From assembly GCA_016234535.1 (NCBI GenBank), contig JACRBH010000199.1, forward strand, positions 1 through 64,000: DNA of 64,000 nucleotides, written 5' to 3'. A program made the position numbers and the translations under genes. The notes beneath the pieces are model-generated. The model was given only the letters and a program-made list of their open reading frames with translations, searched no databases and was not told the DNA's origin. The stretch comes from Chloroflexota bacterium. Lineage in GTDB: Bacteria; Chloroflexota; Anaerolineae; Anaerolineales; Villigracilaceae. Below, in pieces: positions 6,944 through 15,058 of the stretch (position 1 is its first letter; each line of letters opens with the position of its first letter).

Positions 6944-9301
6944 TTATTTGCACATATACAAAGTCGTGGCCTGATTGCCCGGTCCCTGATTACCTGATGA
7001 CGTTCCACTAAATTCCTGCACAACCGAACATGAAGCGCTCAACCAATTCGTAATATCCGTTTTGCCGCCGCGATCACCGCCATACATCACATAACGCAAT
7101 TCGCCGTTCGCCACCATCGCGGACAAATCCTCGGCAGTCACCACTTCATCCTGCCCGCCGAAGCCGCCCATGTACAGTACCGGGCGTCCCGTGGCGAGTA
7201 CGAGCGACGCTCCGTTTTGCGATGACGGCACAGCCACGAGATATTTCATGCCCTGCGTGTTTGCTTCAAGATAGGCAAGCAATTCCTGGTTTGCGTTTGC
7301 CCCCGGCCCGCCATCCTGAACGCGGGCGCGATTTGGATCATCGATTCCAGCGCCTGTGTATGCGCTGGGTAAATTTATATTTGGATTGGATGCCACGGTC
7401 ATGACTGTCCAATACATTGGGATGACCAGCATCGCAGACAGGATCGTGGCGAATGCAAATCGCTTCGACACTACCATTAGGCTGATTCCCACCATAAAGA
7501 GGATTCCCGCTGGGAGCATCCACCACAAGTTCTCGCCGTATTGATCCATCGCAAAATATTGAAAGCCGAGCGTGACAGCCGATGCAAGAATGAGCAGAGT
7601 GCCAGCCCAATTCCTGTCTCTGCCCCATGACCATAATTGGGTAAATCCAATACCGACCATTGCGCCGAGAGCGGGAGCCAGCATGATGGCGTAATATGAA
7701 TGGAAAATGCCTGAGATCATGCTGAAGAACACCACACACGTCAACAACCATCCGCCCCAAAGGATAAGGGCTTTGTGAACACCAGACTCGATTGGAAGTT
7801 TTATGCGTGAGCCGAAGAGTGCGAGCAAAACGCTGATCAATGCAAACGGCAGCAGCCATGACATTTGTTTTGATAAAGGTTGTGTGAAAAAGCGGAAGAC
7901 TCCGGGGGCGCCAGTCTCCTGACTAAACGGTGTTCCGCCTTGACCATTGGCAGGCAGTTGACCATCCACTGGAGCCTGTCCATTTTGTGGGAGCATTCCC
8001 TGCGGTGCGCAAGTCAGTTCGTTTGAATTGGGAGCGTTCACGCATGAACCGTTGATCGTGCTGCCGTTTTGCAAGGAGAATGAACAGGCCGTGCCTTGTG
8101 TTGAATTAGTACATGCATCCACTGCTGCTTGTGGAGCGCCTTGATTTGGAGTCTGTCCATTTTGTTGTGCGTTCATTTCCTGCGGCGCGCAAGCGAGTAC
8201 ATTCAAATTGGGCGGATTTACACCTGCACTAGCGTGCGGCGCAAGTGTACATGAGCCATTGATCGTGTTCCCATTTGGTTGAGTGAAGGAACATGCATCA
8301 CCTTGCGTTGAACTTGCGCAGGCATCCACTGCCTGCTGTGGTGGTCCTTGACGAGTTCCCTGCTGGGGCTGAATCCCCTGCATGGGAGGCTGACCAGCTT
8401 GCGGCGCGGAGGGAGGCGTTCCTTCATCCCGATTGTTATTCCCCGGGCCAAAGAATCCACCGAACAATCGTGAAGAGCCGTTATGACCGGTGATGAGTCC
8501 CATGACGGTGTTGTTGCCAGATGAACCAATGTAGGGACGTGAGTCTGCGGGAGTCAAATCCACAACGACTGCCCATGATAGCGAGACTGCGATGAGTAAA
8601 ACTGTGGCGATACCGAGGTTGATAATTTTGCGTAACCAGCCTTCTTTTGAACCGAAAAAGTAAAGTGCGTAAAAAGCGGGGAGCGGCAAAAAGGCTTGCA
8701 TCATTTTGATGTTGAAGCTGAGACCGACAATGAACGCGCCCAGCAAAAGCCATGTCAGTTTGCCTGACTCGGTGGCTTTGATAAATGTCCACGCGGCGAG
8801 AAGTAAAAAGAAAACGAGCAGACCGTCCATGGTGTTGTTGCGATTCGTGGCGACGAAGACCGGCGTGATCGCCATGACAAACGCGGCGATAAGTCCCGCG
8901 AGTTCGCCCATGTGTTTTTTGACCATCGCATATAAAAGCGGAATTCCAAACACGCCGGCGAGAATGTTTGGCAGTGAAACGCTAAACCCGCTCACGCCGA
9001 GAAAATACGCGAAGACTGCTTCGATCCATAATCCCAGCGGAGGCTTGTCAACCGTGACCGAGCCGCCAGGTTCTGCCGCGACGAAGAAGAAGTTGCTCCA
9101 CGATTGCAGCATGGATTTGACTGCCGCCGTGTAATAAGCATTCGCGTCGCCGATGGCTTCGAGGTTGTACATGTGCAATCCAAACGAGAAGGCCATGATG
9201 ACGATGACAAGCACGGTTGAGATCGTCACGCCAAGGAATAGATTTTTCTTCAAGAACGAAGGTTGAGATGGGATGGTTTCTGTTGTCATTTGTTGCTCCA
9301 T
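6944..9301 (-). CDS. YkcB-like GT39 family membrane glycosyltransferase
   Basis: A 785-residue polytopic membrane protein of the PMT/ArnT-like family, which transfers sugars from polyprenyl-phosphate donors outside the membrane. The first loop has GDANAYYTAA (residues 51-60), matching the acidic motif of these enzymes, followed by DKPPLGLW. The C-terminal soluble part (LLAYLEANTQG, YLVAVPSS, GRPVLYMGGFGGQD) resembles the YkcA/YkcB C-terminal domain. Residues of about 285-470 are a Gln/Pro/Asn-rich insert carrying two Cys-rich repeats. It is flanked by family C repeats and lies divergent to a two-component system that could control it. The sugar and acceptor are unknown. Confidence 0.85.
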   Translation of the reverse strand: MEQQMTTETIPSQPSFLKKNLFLGVTISTVLVIVIMAFSFGLHMYNLEAIGDANAYYTAAVKSMLQSWSNFFFVAAEPGGSVTVDKPPLGLWIEAVFAYFLGVSGFSVSLPNILAGVFGIPLLYAMVKKHMGELAGLIAAFVMAITPVFVATNRNNTMDGLLVFFLLLAAWTFIKATESGKLTWLLLGAFIVGLSFNIKMMQAFLPLPAFYALYFFGSKEGWLRKIINLGIATVLLIAVSLSWAVVVDLTPADSRPYIGSSGNNTVMGLITGHNGSSRLFGGFFGPGNNNRDEGTPPSAPQAGQPPMQGIQPQQGTRQGPPQQAVDACASSTQGDACSFTQPNGNTINGSCTLAPHASAGVNPPNLNVLACAPQEMNAQQNGQTPNQGAPQAAVDACTNSTQGTACSFSLQNGSTINGSCVNAPNSNELTCAPQGMLPQNGQAPVDGQLPANGQGGTPFSQETGAPGVFRFFTQPLSKQMSWLLPFALISVLLALFGSRIKLPIESGVHKALILWGGWLLTCVVFFSMISGIFHSYYAIMLAPALGAMVGIGFTQLWSWGRDRNWAGTLLILASAVTLGFQYFAMDQYGENLWWMLPAGILFMVGISLMVVSKRFAFATILSAMLVIPMYWTVMTVASNPNINLPSAYTGAGIDDPNRARVQDGGPGANANQELLAYLEANTQGMKYLVAVPSSQNGASLVLATGRPVLYMGGFGGQDEVVTAEDLSAMVANGELRYVMYGGDRGGKTDITNWLSASCSVVQEFSGTSSGNQGPGNQATTLYMCK
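8003..8338 (-). repeat. Duplicated four-cysteine module within the GT39 gene
   Basis: Residues 322-373 and 390-433 of the GT39 protein are two copies of one module. Each has AVDAC, STQG, ACSF, a TINGSC motif and CAPQ, with cysteines at 328, 337, 351, 371 and at 397, 406, 420, 431. Pro/Gln-rich linkers surround them. The DNA is an imperfect tandem duplication. The spacing suggests a small disulfide-stabilised extracytoplasmic module. Confidence 0.85.
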
Positions 9302-9316
9302 ATTATTTTTTACGCT

Positions 9317-9364
9317 GGTGGTTGAGTAGGACTGAGCGACAGCGAAGTCCGTATCGAAACCACC
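9317..9364. repeat. Family C palindrome upstream of the GT39 gene
   Basis: GGTGGTTGAGTAGG at the left end and GTATCGAAACCACC at the right end are inverted copies of each other apart from the centre. It belongs to the same family as 4154-4190. Its position just upstream of the GT39 start places it in the promoter or 5' untranslated region. Confidence 0.75.
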
Positions 9365-9414
9365 TATTTCATAGTTTCATTTAATTTCTTGTTTACTTGT
9401 CATTGTGGTTTCGA

Positions 9415-9479
9415 CACCGCACTTGCGTTCGGTGCAAGTGTACGCCCCTCAAAGAGCATTCGGGGCTACTCAACCACCA
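9415..9479. repeat. Second family C palindrome with an expanded centre
   Basis: Begins with GTGGTTTCGACACCG and ends with GGGGCTACTCAACCACC. The centre contains nested hairpins, ACTTGCGTTCGGTGCAAGT and a CCCCT/GGGG pair. It lies in the intergenic region shared by the GT39 gene and the histidine kinase gene. Confidence 0.7.
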
Positions 9480-9580
9480 GCGTTTACTTCTCATTACAAC
9501 TATTTTATATTTCCCCTCAAAAAACCGAGAGTGAAGCCAGTCACCACTTGACTTATAAACCCATGAATCCATTCGGCCAC

Positions 9581-9602
9581 ACCCATGACACCTGTCATGG
9601 GT
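9581..9602. promoter_or_regulatory. Perfect 22-bp palindrome, candidate operator
   Basis: ACCCATGACA and TGTCATGGGT are exact inverted repeats separated by CC. The site lies 58 bp before the histidine kinase start, in the divergent region towards the GT39 gene. A NarL/LiaR-type dimer, such as the regulator encoded downstream, would bind a site of this symmetry. The link is inferred from position and symmetry only. Confidence 0.45.
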
Positions 9603-9659
9603 AACATGGAGAAATCATGACGGCACGCACAAGGCATACAAGTCCCTTCGTGATAAGAT

Positions 9660-11024
9660 GTGCCTATGCACTCCCCGAAAGAATCAATTCGTATTCTTCG
9701 CACCGCCGCATGGATCTGGATCGGATTTCTGATTGCCATGGCCGTCATGGATTTTGTGCTTTACACACAAATAAATCTTCCCATTGCGCAAAATCCACCT
9801 TTGCAGCAATTTGTGCCGGGGCAACAGTTGCCTCCCAATCAGGGACTTCAACCTATTCAACCAAACCTGCCAAGGAATCCACTCAGGCCTGTGTATCTTT
9901 TCTACGCTGCGAGCGGGTTGGTCGCGTTACTTTTTCTGGTCTTTACCTACTGGGGCTGGATACAAAAAGAATTGGGCAGTGCTTTTTATCCCCTGCTTCT
10001 GCTTACCATTTCAACTGCGCCAATCGTTATCAATGTGTTGATCACGCCGCGCTTCCCGCAGGGTCCGCTTGCAAATGCCGAAGGCATGGCGCTGCGTCAA
10101 CTGCCTGTGTTATTTGTTGCGCTTGTGCTCGTGGCCTGGGAATATGAATTGCTGCACGTGATTCTGTTTAGCATTGCCACCACCACTCTTGAACTGGGTC
10201 TTATTTATTTCAGCGCCATGGATTACCGAAACATTTATGTTTTTCTTTTCATCGCCATCATCCGCACGATCAGTTTTATCGCGGTGGGCGTGTTCATCAG
10301 CTTGCTTGTCGCGCGATTGCGTAAGCAGGGTGAGTCTCTGCGCGAGGCCAATGCCAACCTCACGCATTATGCGTCCACGCTGGAACAGCTCACAGTGAGC
10401 CGCGAACGCAATCGTCTCGCGCGCGAACTTCATGATACGCTCGCGCATTCCCTCACCGCCATTTCCGTCTCGCTTGAAACTGCCAAAGCCTATTTTGACA
10501 TCGACCCGAATAAGACGCGCGACTTGATCGATAAATCTTTAGAGTCGACTCATATCGGTGTGGATGAGACCCGCCGCGCGCTCAAAGCCTTGCGTTCGTC
10601 ATCACTGGAAGATATGGGACTCGGACTCGCCATCCAGCGCACGGCGGAATCTGCGGCGGCGCGCTTCCACCTTAATCTGACGCTTGACCTTAAAAATCCC
10701 ATGCCTTCCCTCAGCCCGGACGTGGAGCAAACCATCTACCGCATCGCGCAGGAATGTATCGAGAATATTGTCCACCACTCGCGTGCCAAAAATTTCAGTG
10801 TGAGCCTGCAAAACGATGGATATACTACGTTGACCATTCAAGATGATGGCATCGGCTTTGATATGAAGTCTGATGTTTCGACAGGCCATTTTGGTTTGAT
10901 CGGAATGCGCGAACGCGCCGAACTTGCTGGCGGCAAATTAAAGATCGAAAGCCATGCCCTGAGTGGCGAAGCCGTATCGAAGGGCGAAAAAGGAAAAGGC
11001 ACGAAGGTTGTGCTGACGATATAA
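9660..11024 (+). CDS. NarL/LiaS-type sensor histidine kinase
   Basis: A 454-residue membrane kinase. About six hydrophobic segments lie in residues 15-215. The first external loop (about 38-77) is rich in Pro and Gln. The HisKA_3 dimerisation motif RNRLARELHDTLAHSLTAIS gives phospho-acceptor His258. The HATPase ends with TIQDDGIGFD and GHFGLIGMRERAELAGG. A GTG start at 9660 or an ATG at 9666 is possible. The partner is the NarL-type regulator 120 bp downstream, with a family A repeat between them. The Gln/Pro-rich loop echoes the Gln/Pro-rich insert of the divergent GT39 enzyme, hinting at a shared envelope function. Confidence 0.9.
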   Translation: MPMHSPKESIRILRTAAWIWIGFLIAMAVMDFVLYTQINLPIAQNPPLQQFVPGQQLPPNQGLQPIQPNLPRNPLRPVYLFYAASGLVALLFLVFTYWGWIQKELGSAFYPLLLLTISTAPIVINVLITPRFPQGPLANAEGMALRQLPVLFVALVLVAWEYELLHVILFSIATTTLELGLIYFSAMDYRNIYVFLFIAIIRTISFIAVGVFISLLVARLRKQGESLREANANLTHYASTLEQLTVSRERNRLARELHDTLAHSLTAISVSLETAKAYFDIDPNKTRDLIDKSLESTHIGVDETRRALKALRSSSLEDMGLGLAIQRTAESAAARFHLNLTLDLKNPMPSLSPDVEQTIYRIAQECIENIVHHSRAKNFSVSLQNDGYTTLTIQDDGIGFDMKSDVSTGHFGLIGMRERAELAGGKLKIESHALSGEAVSKGEKGKGTKVVLTI

Positions 11025-11034
11025 TCCAATTGCA

Positions 11035-11130
11035 TGTTGTTGCGAGGAGCGCTTTTGCTTTTTGCGACGAAGCAACCCCCAATTAAGTAGGAGATTGCTT
11101 CGGGCGAAAAGCATCGCCCTCGCAACGACA
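11035..11130. repeat. Family A palindromic element between kinase and regulator
   Basis: Ends TGTTGTTGCGAG and CTCGCAACGACA are inverted repeats with one mismatch. Inner segments CGAAGCAA and AGATTGCTTCG match the other family A copies. It occupies nearly the whole spacer between the two-component genes, so it is probably transcribed. Confidence 0.85.
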
Positions 11131-11143
11131 TAAAAAGACAACC

Positions 11144-11776
11144 ATGAAAATCCTCCTCTGTGACGACCAGGCCGTGATCCGCGATGGACTTGAAATGCTT
11201 CTCAACCTCGAGAAGGATTTTCAAGTCGTTGGCGCTGCTCAGGATGGCGCGGAAGCTGTTGAACTCGCCGCGCAAAAGCAACCTGACTTGATTCTGATGG
11301 ATTTGAAAATGCCGATCATGAACGGTATCGAAGCCACGCGCGAGATCCGCGCAAAATTCCCCAACATAAAAATCCTTGTGCTGACAACTTACGATGACGA
11401 TGAATGGGTCTTCGACGCGATTCGCGCGGGGGCGTCTGGGTATTTATTGAAAGATACATCGCGCCAGAAAATTGTCGAAGCCATTCGCGGAACAATGGAT
11501 GGCAAATCCTTTGTTGACCCCGCCATCGCGGGTAAACTGCTCAATCAAGTCGCCAGCAAACAGACCCAGCCCACATCCATATTGACTGATAAACTCACCG
11601 AGCGTGAACTGGATGTGCTGCGCCTGATCGCAAAAGGAATCAACAACAGCGAGATTGCAGCCCAATTGCATCTATCCGAAGGAACTGTGAGAAATCACGT
11701 CAGTGCGATTTTGGAAAAACTAAATGTCTCTGATCGAACGCAAGCCGCAGTTATCGCAATTCAGCATGGTTTATAA
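11144..11776 (+). CDS. NarL/FixJ family response regulator
   Basis: A 210-residue regulator with an N-terminal receiver (residues 2-120; acidic pair in CDDQ, phospho-acceptor Asp53 in LILMDLKMP) and a C-terminal LuxR-type helix-turn-helix (about 148-205; LTERELDVLRLIAKG, EGTVRNHVSAILEKLNV). It is the cognate partner of the upstream kinase by position and class (LiaSR/DesKR/NarXL type). Likely targets include the divergent GT39 gene and its own operon, but no binding site is proven. Confidence 0.93.
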   Translation: MKILLCDDQAVIRDGLEMLLNLEKDFQVVGAAQDGAEAVELAAQKQPDLILMDLKMPIMNGIEATREIRAKFPNIKILVLTTYDDDEWVFDAIRAGASGYLLKDTSRQKIVEAIRGTMDGKSFVDPAIAGKLLNQVASKQTQPTSILTDKLTERELDVLRLIAKGINNSEIAAQLHLSEGTVRNHVSAILEKLNVSDRTQAAVIAIQHGL

Positions 11777-11786
11777 ATATCTACCC

Positions 11787-11876
11787 CGTCATTGCGAGGA
11801 GGGCGTTAGCCCGAAGCAATCCCCAATTTGATAATAAGATTGCTTCGTCGGGGAGATCGCCCTCCTCGCAATGACG
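11787..11876. repeat. Family A palindromic element
   Basis: A complete copy with perfect 12-bp ends, CGTCATTGCGAG and CTCGCAATGACG, and inner arms CCGAAGCAATC and AGATTGCTTCG. It fills the gap between the response regulator and the cupin gene and could form a strong hairpin in read-through RNA. Confidence 0.9.
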
Positions 11877-11895
11877 ATATAACACGGAGGTAACC

Positions 11896-12261
11896 ATGAC
11901 AGTAAAACACACAACTGACGTAGAAGCCAAAAACGTAGCCGCTGGAAAAGATACAACCATCCAGGTATTGATCTCCTCTCAAGAGGGACCAAACTTTGCC
12001 CTGCGGAAATTTTCCATGCTGCCCGGCGGCGGGATGCCGCGTCACACCAACACGCTGGAACATGAGCAATACGTTCTGCGGGGACATGCGAAGATCGGGC
12101 TTGGTGATGAGATTGTTGAAGTCAAAGCTGGCGATGTAGTCTTTATCCCCGAGGGCATGGTGCATTTCTATGAGAATATCGGCGATGAGCCGTTTGAGTT
12201 CCTGTGTATCATCCCCAACAAGGAAGACAAGATCACGATTGTTGATGAAGCGAGTTGTTAA
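11896..12261 (+). CDS. Small cupin-domain protein
   Basis: A 121-residue single-domain cupin. Metal-ligand positions of motif 1 are visible (PRHTNTLEHEQYVLRG, with His, His and Glu), and motif 2 ends in GDVVFIPEGMVHFYENIG. Such small cupins may be metal-dependent isomerases, dioxygenases or simple binding proteins; no specific reaction is recognisable. An AGGT site (CGGAGGTAACC) precedes the ATG. It may be co-transcribed with the two-component genes, since only repeats separate them. Confidence 0.8.
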   Translation: MTVKHTTDVEAKNVAAGKDTTIQVLISSQEGPNFALRKFSMLPGGGMPRHTNTLEHEQYVLRGHAKIGLGDEIVEVKAGDVVFIPEGMVHFYENIGDEPFEFLCIIPNKEDKITIVDEASC

Positions 12262-12266
12262 TCAAC

Positions 12267-12293
12267 GTAGGGGCGAGGTCACCTCGCCCCTAC
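12267..12293. terminator. Perfect 12-bp GC-rich hairpin between convergent genes
   Basis: GTAGGGGCGAGG and CCTCGCCCCTAC are exact inverted repeats around a TCA loop, between the ends of the cupin gene and rsmG. No T tract follows, so it may slow transcription or protect 3' ends rather than act as a classic terminator. A related hairpin is at 60846-60872. Confidence 0.6.
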
Positions 12294-12295
12294 AA

Positions 12296-13006
12296 TTACA
12301 ACGGCGTTTTCGCTGGCATCCCCGCATTGCGCGGATACTTTGGCGGCGTGGCAGCGACTTTATCAATCAGCACAAGATAACGGTCGTCGGCAACACCGGG
12401 CAAGTTGACGGGAATCAATTGCTTTAATTTTCCACCTAAAATTTTCATCGCATTTTCAGCGGACTGCGCTTCGGCGGGTCCGCTTTCACCTTTTTGTGCG
12501 AGAACCACCCCGCCGACTTTTACCAGCGGAAGCAGATATTCGCTCAATACGTTGAGATTCGCCACAGCGCGGGCTACTGCCCAATCATACGTTTCGCGGT
12601 GCTCCTTTTTTTGTCCGAGGTCTTCTGCGCGGGACTGAATGACATTCACGCCTTCCAGCCCCAGCACGCGGACGATGTGCTGGCAAAACATGGCTTTCTT
12701 TCCCACAGACTCCACCAATGTCAATTGCATGGAAGGATAGATTATTTTCAAGGGAATGCCCGGGAAACCGGCACCAGTTCCCACGTCAATGAGGCGGCGT
12801 GGTGGGTTGGCTTTCCATGCCAGTACGCAGGAAAATGAATCCAGAAAATGTTTGGTTCGGATCGATTCCACGTCCCGAATGGCGGTGAGATTGAACTTTT
12901 GATTCCAGTCCAGCAGTTCGCGCTCGTAGGTGATAAGCGCCATCACTTGCCGCCCTGTCATGTGAACGTTGAAAAGTGAGAGCGCGTCGCGCGTTAAAGT
13001 TTCCAT
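12296..13006 (-). CDS. rsmG: 16S rRNA (guanine-527-N7)-methyltransferase RsmG/GidB
   Basis: A 236-residue class I methyltransferase that modifies G527 of 16S rRNA. The SAM-binding motif is DVGTGAGFPGIPLKI; LDWNQKFNLTAI near the N-terminus and AVARAVANLNVLSEYLLPLV are typical of RsmG. An in-frame extension upstream of 13006 reads through a family A repeat, so the ATG at 13006 (METLTRDAL) is chosen, which gives normal family length. It stands alone rather than beside mnmG or parAB. Confidence 0.93.
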   Translation of the reverse strand: METLTRDALSLFNVHMTGRQVMALITYERELLDWNQKFNLTAIRDVESIRTKHFLDSFSCVLAWKANPPRRLIDVGTGAGFPGIPLKIIYPSMQLTLVESVGKKAMFCQHIVRVLGLEGVNVIQSRAEDLGQKKEHRETYDWAVARAVANLNVLSEYLLPLVKVGGVVLAQKGESGPAEAQSAENAMKILGGKLKQLIPVNLPGVADDRYLVLIDKVAATPPKYPRNAGMPAKTPL

Positions 13007-13026
13007 GCTGTGATTATATTGCCAAA

Positions 13027-13090
13027 TGTCATTGCAAGGAGGGTGATTTCCCTGCTGGCGGGCAGTGCCAGTGTCTCCCTCGCAAATACA
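13027..13090. repeat. Degenerate, shortened family A element
   Basis: TGTCATTGCAAGGAGGG on the left and CTCCCTCGCAAATACA on the right match the outer arms of family A, but the inner GAAGCAATC/GATTGCTTC arms are missing. It lies just upstream of rsmG and looks like a decayed copy. Confidence 0.6.
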
Positions 13091-13103
13091 TAACTGAGTT
13101 ACG

Positions 13104-13178
13104 CAGTCCAGCCCGTAACGCGACATTTATGTCGACCATTTTGCGAAATAAATCTCGCGTTACCGCGTAAGGTGAGTA
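13104..13178. repeat. Family B repeat, copy 1
   Basis: Contains CGTAACGCGACA, TTATGTCGACCATTTTGCGA and TCTCGCGTTACCGCGTAAGG in the same order as a second copy at 57000-57113. GTAACGCGA and TCGCGTTAC are inverted, so the unit folds into a hairpin. Confidence 0.75.
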
Positions 13179-13184
13179 CATAAT

Positions 13185-13218
13185 AAGAAAGAGCCTGCTA
13201 ACTTGCAGACTCTTTCTT
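13185..13218 (-). terminator. Terminator-like hairpin after the DUF4349 gene
   Basis: AAGAAAGAGCCTGC at 13185-13198 pairs with 13205-13218 with one mismatch. It lies about 20 bp beyond the stop of the minus-strand DUF4349 gene. Read on that strand the stem ends in CTTTCTTATTATG, giving a partial T tract. Confidence 0.65.
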
Positions 13219-13238
13219 CACTGATTACTGATAACTAC

Positions 13239-14216
13239 TCACTTCTTTTCCTCTTCCTTCACTTCTTCCTTCTTCACTTTCTTTCCACGCATCTTTCTAA
13301 AGACAGCTCGCGCGCCGAGGAATACAAGATACAACGGAATGAAGATCAGTATCAACACCGGCAGGTTGAAGATCACAAAGCGGATGAGGAATTCTGTAAA
13401 GCCTTTCAGGAAGTCGATCAGGTCCTGCACGGCTTCAAGCGCCACACCCTTCGGCTCCCATTTGCCGATTACAACAGGTTGAATGGTCTCTTCGGCGATG
13501 ATGCGCACGCTGATCGCGGAAAGCGCCGCGGCTTCATCGTAATATTTGATCTGGCCCTTTACCAGTTCGATCTGTTCGCGGTAATAAACAAGTTGATTGA
13601 AGATATTGACCACGTCTGTGGTGTCTGTGGCTTTTTCCAATATCTCATTCAACTGTGCTTCAGCGGCTTCATAATTCTTCAAGCGGGATTGCAAATCCAC
13701 ATATTCTGCGGTCACATCCTGACCTGAAATATTCTCAGTCTGGACCTCGACCGTGTCCTTCTTGATCTGGTCCATTGCTTCATCCAGTTTTTCAGAAGGC
13801 ACGCGGATGACGATCTGCGCTTCGGGTACTTCAACGTAACTGCTTGTGTAACTCTGGTATAGATTCGACGAGACAACAAACCCGCCCATCTGCTCTGCCA
13901 TGGCCTGGATGTTCTTCATGCGGCCTTCAACATCCGAGACAACGATCACCAGATCGGCGTTCTTGATGACGATGCGCTCGACTGCTGAAGCTGAAATACC
14001 GGAGCCGGTATTTGCCGTAGCCTGTTCCGCTGCTCTTGCTTCCGGGGCGGTGCCAGGCATTATTGAATCTTGCGCCACCGCAGGCGCTCCGCCCATTTCC
14101 GGCGAAACGCTATAGTAATCTGGCTGCATTGGGGCTTCTGTTCTTGAGGCGGCACCGCACGCGGCGAGGATCAATGCGGCAATGACGATGAAACTGAATG
14201 GCAAAATTCTCTTCAT
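13239..14216 (-). CDS. DUF4349 family lipoprotein
   Basis: A 325-residue predicted lipoprotein. The signal peptide ends in a LAAC lipobox with Cys20. The central part matches DUF4349: IVIKNADLVIVVSDVEGR, MAEQMGGFVVSS, then a long helical region around LQSRLKNYEAAEAQLNEILE that is probably coiled coil. A hydrophobic segment at about 277-305 would be a transmembrane helix, followed by a very Lys/Glu-rich cytoplasmic tail. The protein would therefore be anchored at both ends of an extracytoplasmic coiled coil. The molecular function of DUF4349 is not known. Confidence 0.85.
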   Translation of the reverse strand: MKRILPFSFIVIAALILAACGAASRTEAPMQPDYYSVSPEMGGAPAVAQDSIMPGTAPEARAAEQATANTGSGISASAVERIVIKNADLVIVVSDVEGRMKNIQAMAEQMGGFVVSSNLYQSYTSSYVEVPEAQIVIRVPSEKLDEAMDQIKKDTVEVQTENISGQDVTAEYVDLQSRLKNYEAAEAQLNEILEKATDTTDVVNIFNQLVYYREQIELVKGQIKYYDEAAALSAISVRIIAEETIQPVVIGKWEPKGVALEAVQDLIDFLKGFTEFLIRFVIFNLPVLILIFIPLYLVFLGARAVFRKMRGKKVKKEEVKEEEKK

Positions 14217-14320
14217 GATTTCTTCTCCTTTTTCATTTCTTTACACAATGACGATAAGCATAAAGAAATAGTTCCTGTATCTGCTCCGCGCCTTCTACCT
14301 TTTGCTTTTTGTCTTTCCAG

Positions 14321-15058
14321 TTACCATCCTTCCGCAAGACGGGCCGCGTGTTTCTCCGGCAAACCCGAAGAGCGGATGCGCTCCTGCACTTCGGCAATGT
14401 TGTACATCACACGGCGCGGAGTCCATGTGCGCGATTCGGTTTCGTAGATGGCATATGCTGCGCGCGGATCGCGATCCCTCGGCTGGCCGACCGAGCCTGG
14501 GTTCAGGATCAACTTCGGGCGTAGCTTGATCGTTTTGTCAGGTTTGGTTTGGTCAAGGGCGACGTGATTTGATTTTTCATCCAGCGCAAACATGCATTGG
14601 ATATGGGAATGTCCGACGAAACACCATGGTGTGCCGAAATAATCAAAGTTGATCCGCGCCGAAAGCGTGTTCAAAATATATTCCCACAATGGTTCGCGCG
14701 GGCTTCCATGCGCGAGGGTGGCATCGCCGCATACTTTTGCAGTGGTGGGCAGCGAGCGTAAAAAATCCATGTTGTCCGCGGTCATTACTTTTTCATGGTA
14801 AACCAATGAGCGGCGCGCATCGCCATTAAAGGTCTCGAATGACATCCTGCCGGTCACTGCCACATCATGATTGCCAAGCATACAGGTGAGGTTTGGAATA
14901 TCGCGTATTTCCTCCACCGCCGCGTTTGGGTCCGGGCCGTAACCGACAAGGTCGCCAAGGCACCAGGTTTCATCCACCTGTCCGGCGTCTTTTAATACGG
15001 CTTGCAGCGCGGTGTAATTCGCATGTATATCCGATATGACCAAAACGCGCATGTTCAC
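14321..15058 (-). CDS. Metallophosphoesterase, YfcE-like
   Basis: A 245-residue calcineurin-fold phosphoesterase. All dimetal motifs are present: SDIHANYTAL, GDLVGYGPDP, GNHDVAV, HGSPREPLW and GHSHIQ. Such single-domain proteins hydrolyse phosphodiesters; the physiological substrate cannot be read from sequence. The GTG start at 15058 overlaps the TGA of coaBC (GTGA), which implies translational coupling with coaBC. Confidence 0.88.
   Translation of the reverse strand: MNMRVLVISDIHANYTALQAVLKDAGQVDETWCLGDLVGYGPDPNAAVEEIRDIPNLTCMLGNHDVAVTGRMSFETFNGDARRSLVYHEKVMTADNMDFLRSLPTTAKVCGDATLAHGSPREPLWEYILNTLSARINFDYFGTPWCFVGHSHIQCMFALDEKSNHVALDQTKPDKTIKLRPKLILNPGSVGQPRDRDPRAAYAIYETESRTWTPRRVMYNIAEVQERIRSSGLPEKHAARLAEGW

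Noticed and set aside
12296-13126. Longer rsmG start at 13126
   Set aside because: The extension is a translated degenerate repeat; the ATG at 13006 gives the normal family N-terminus.
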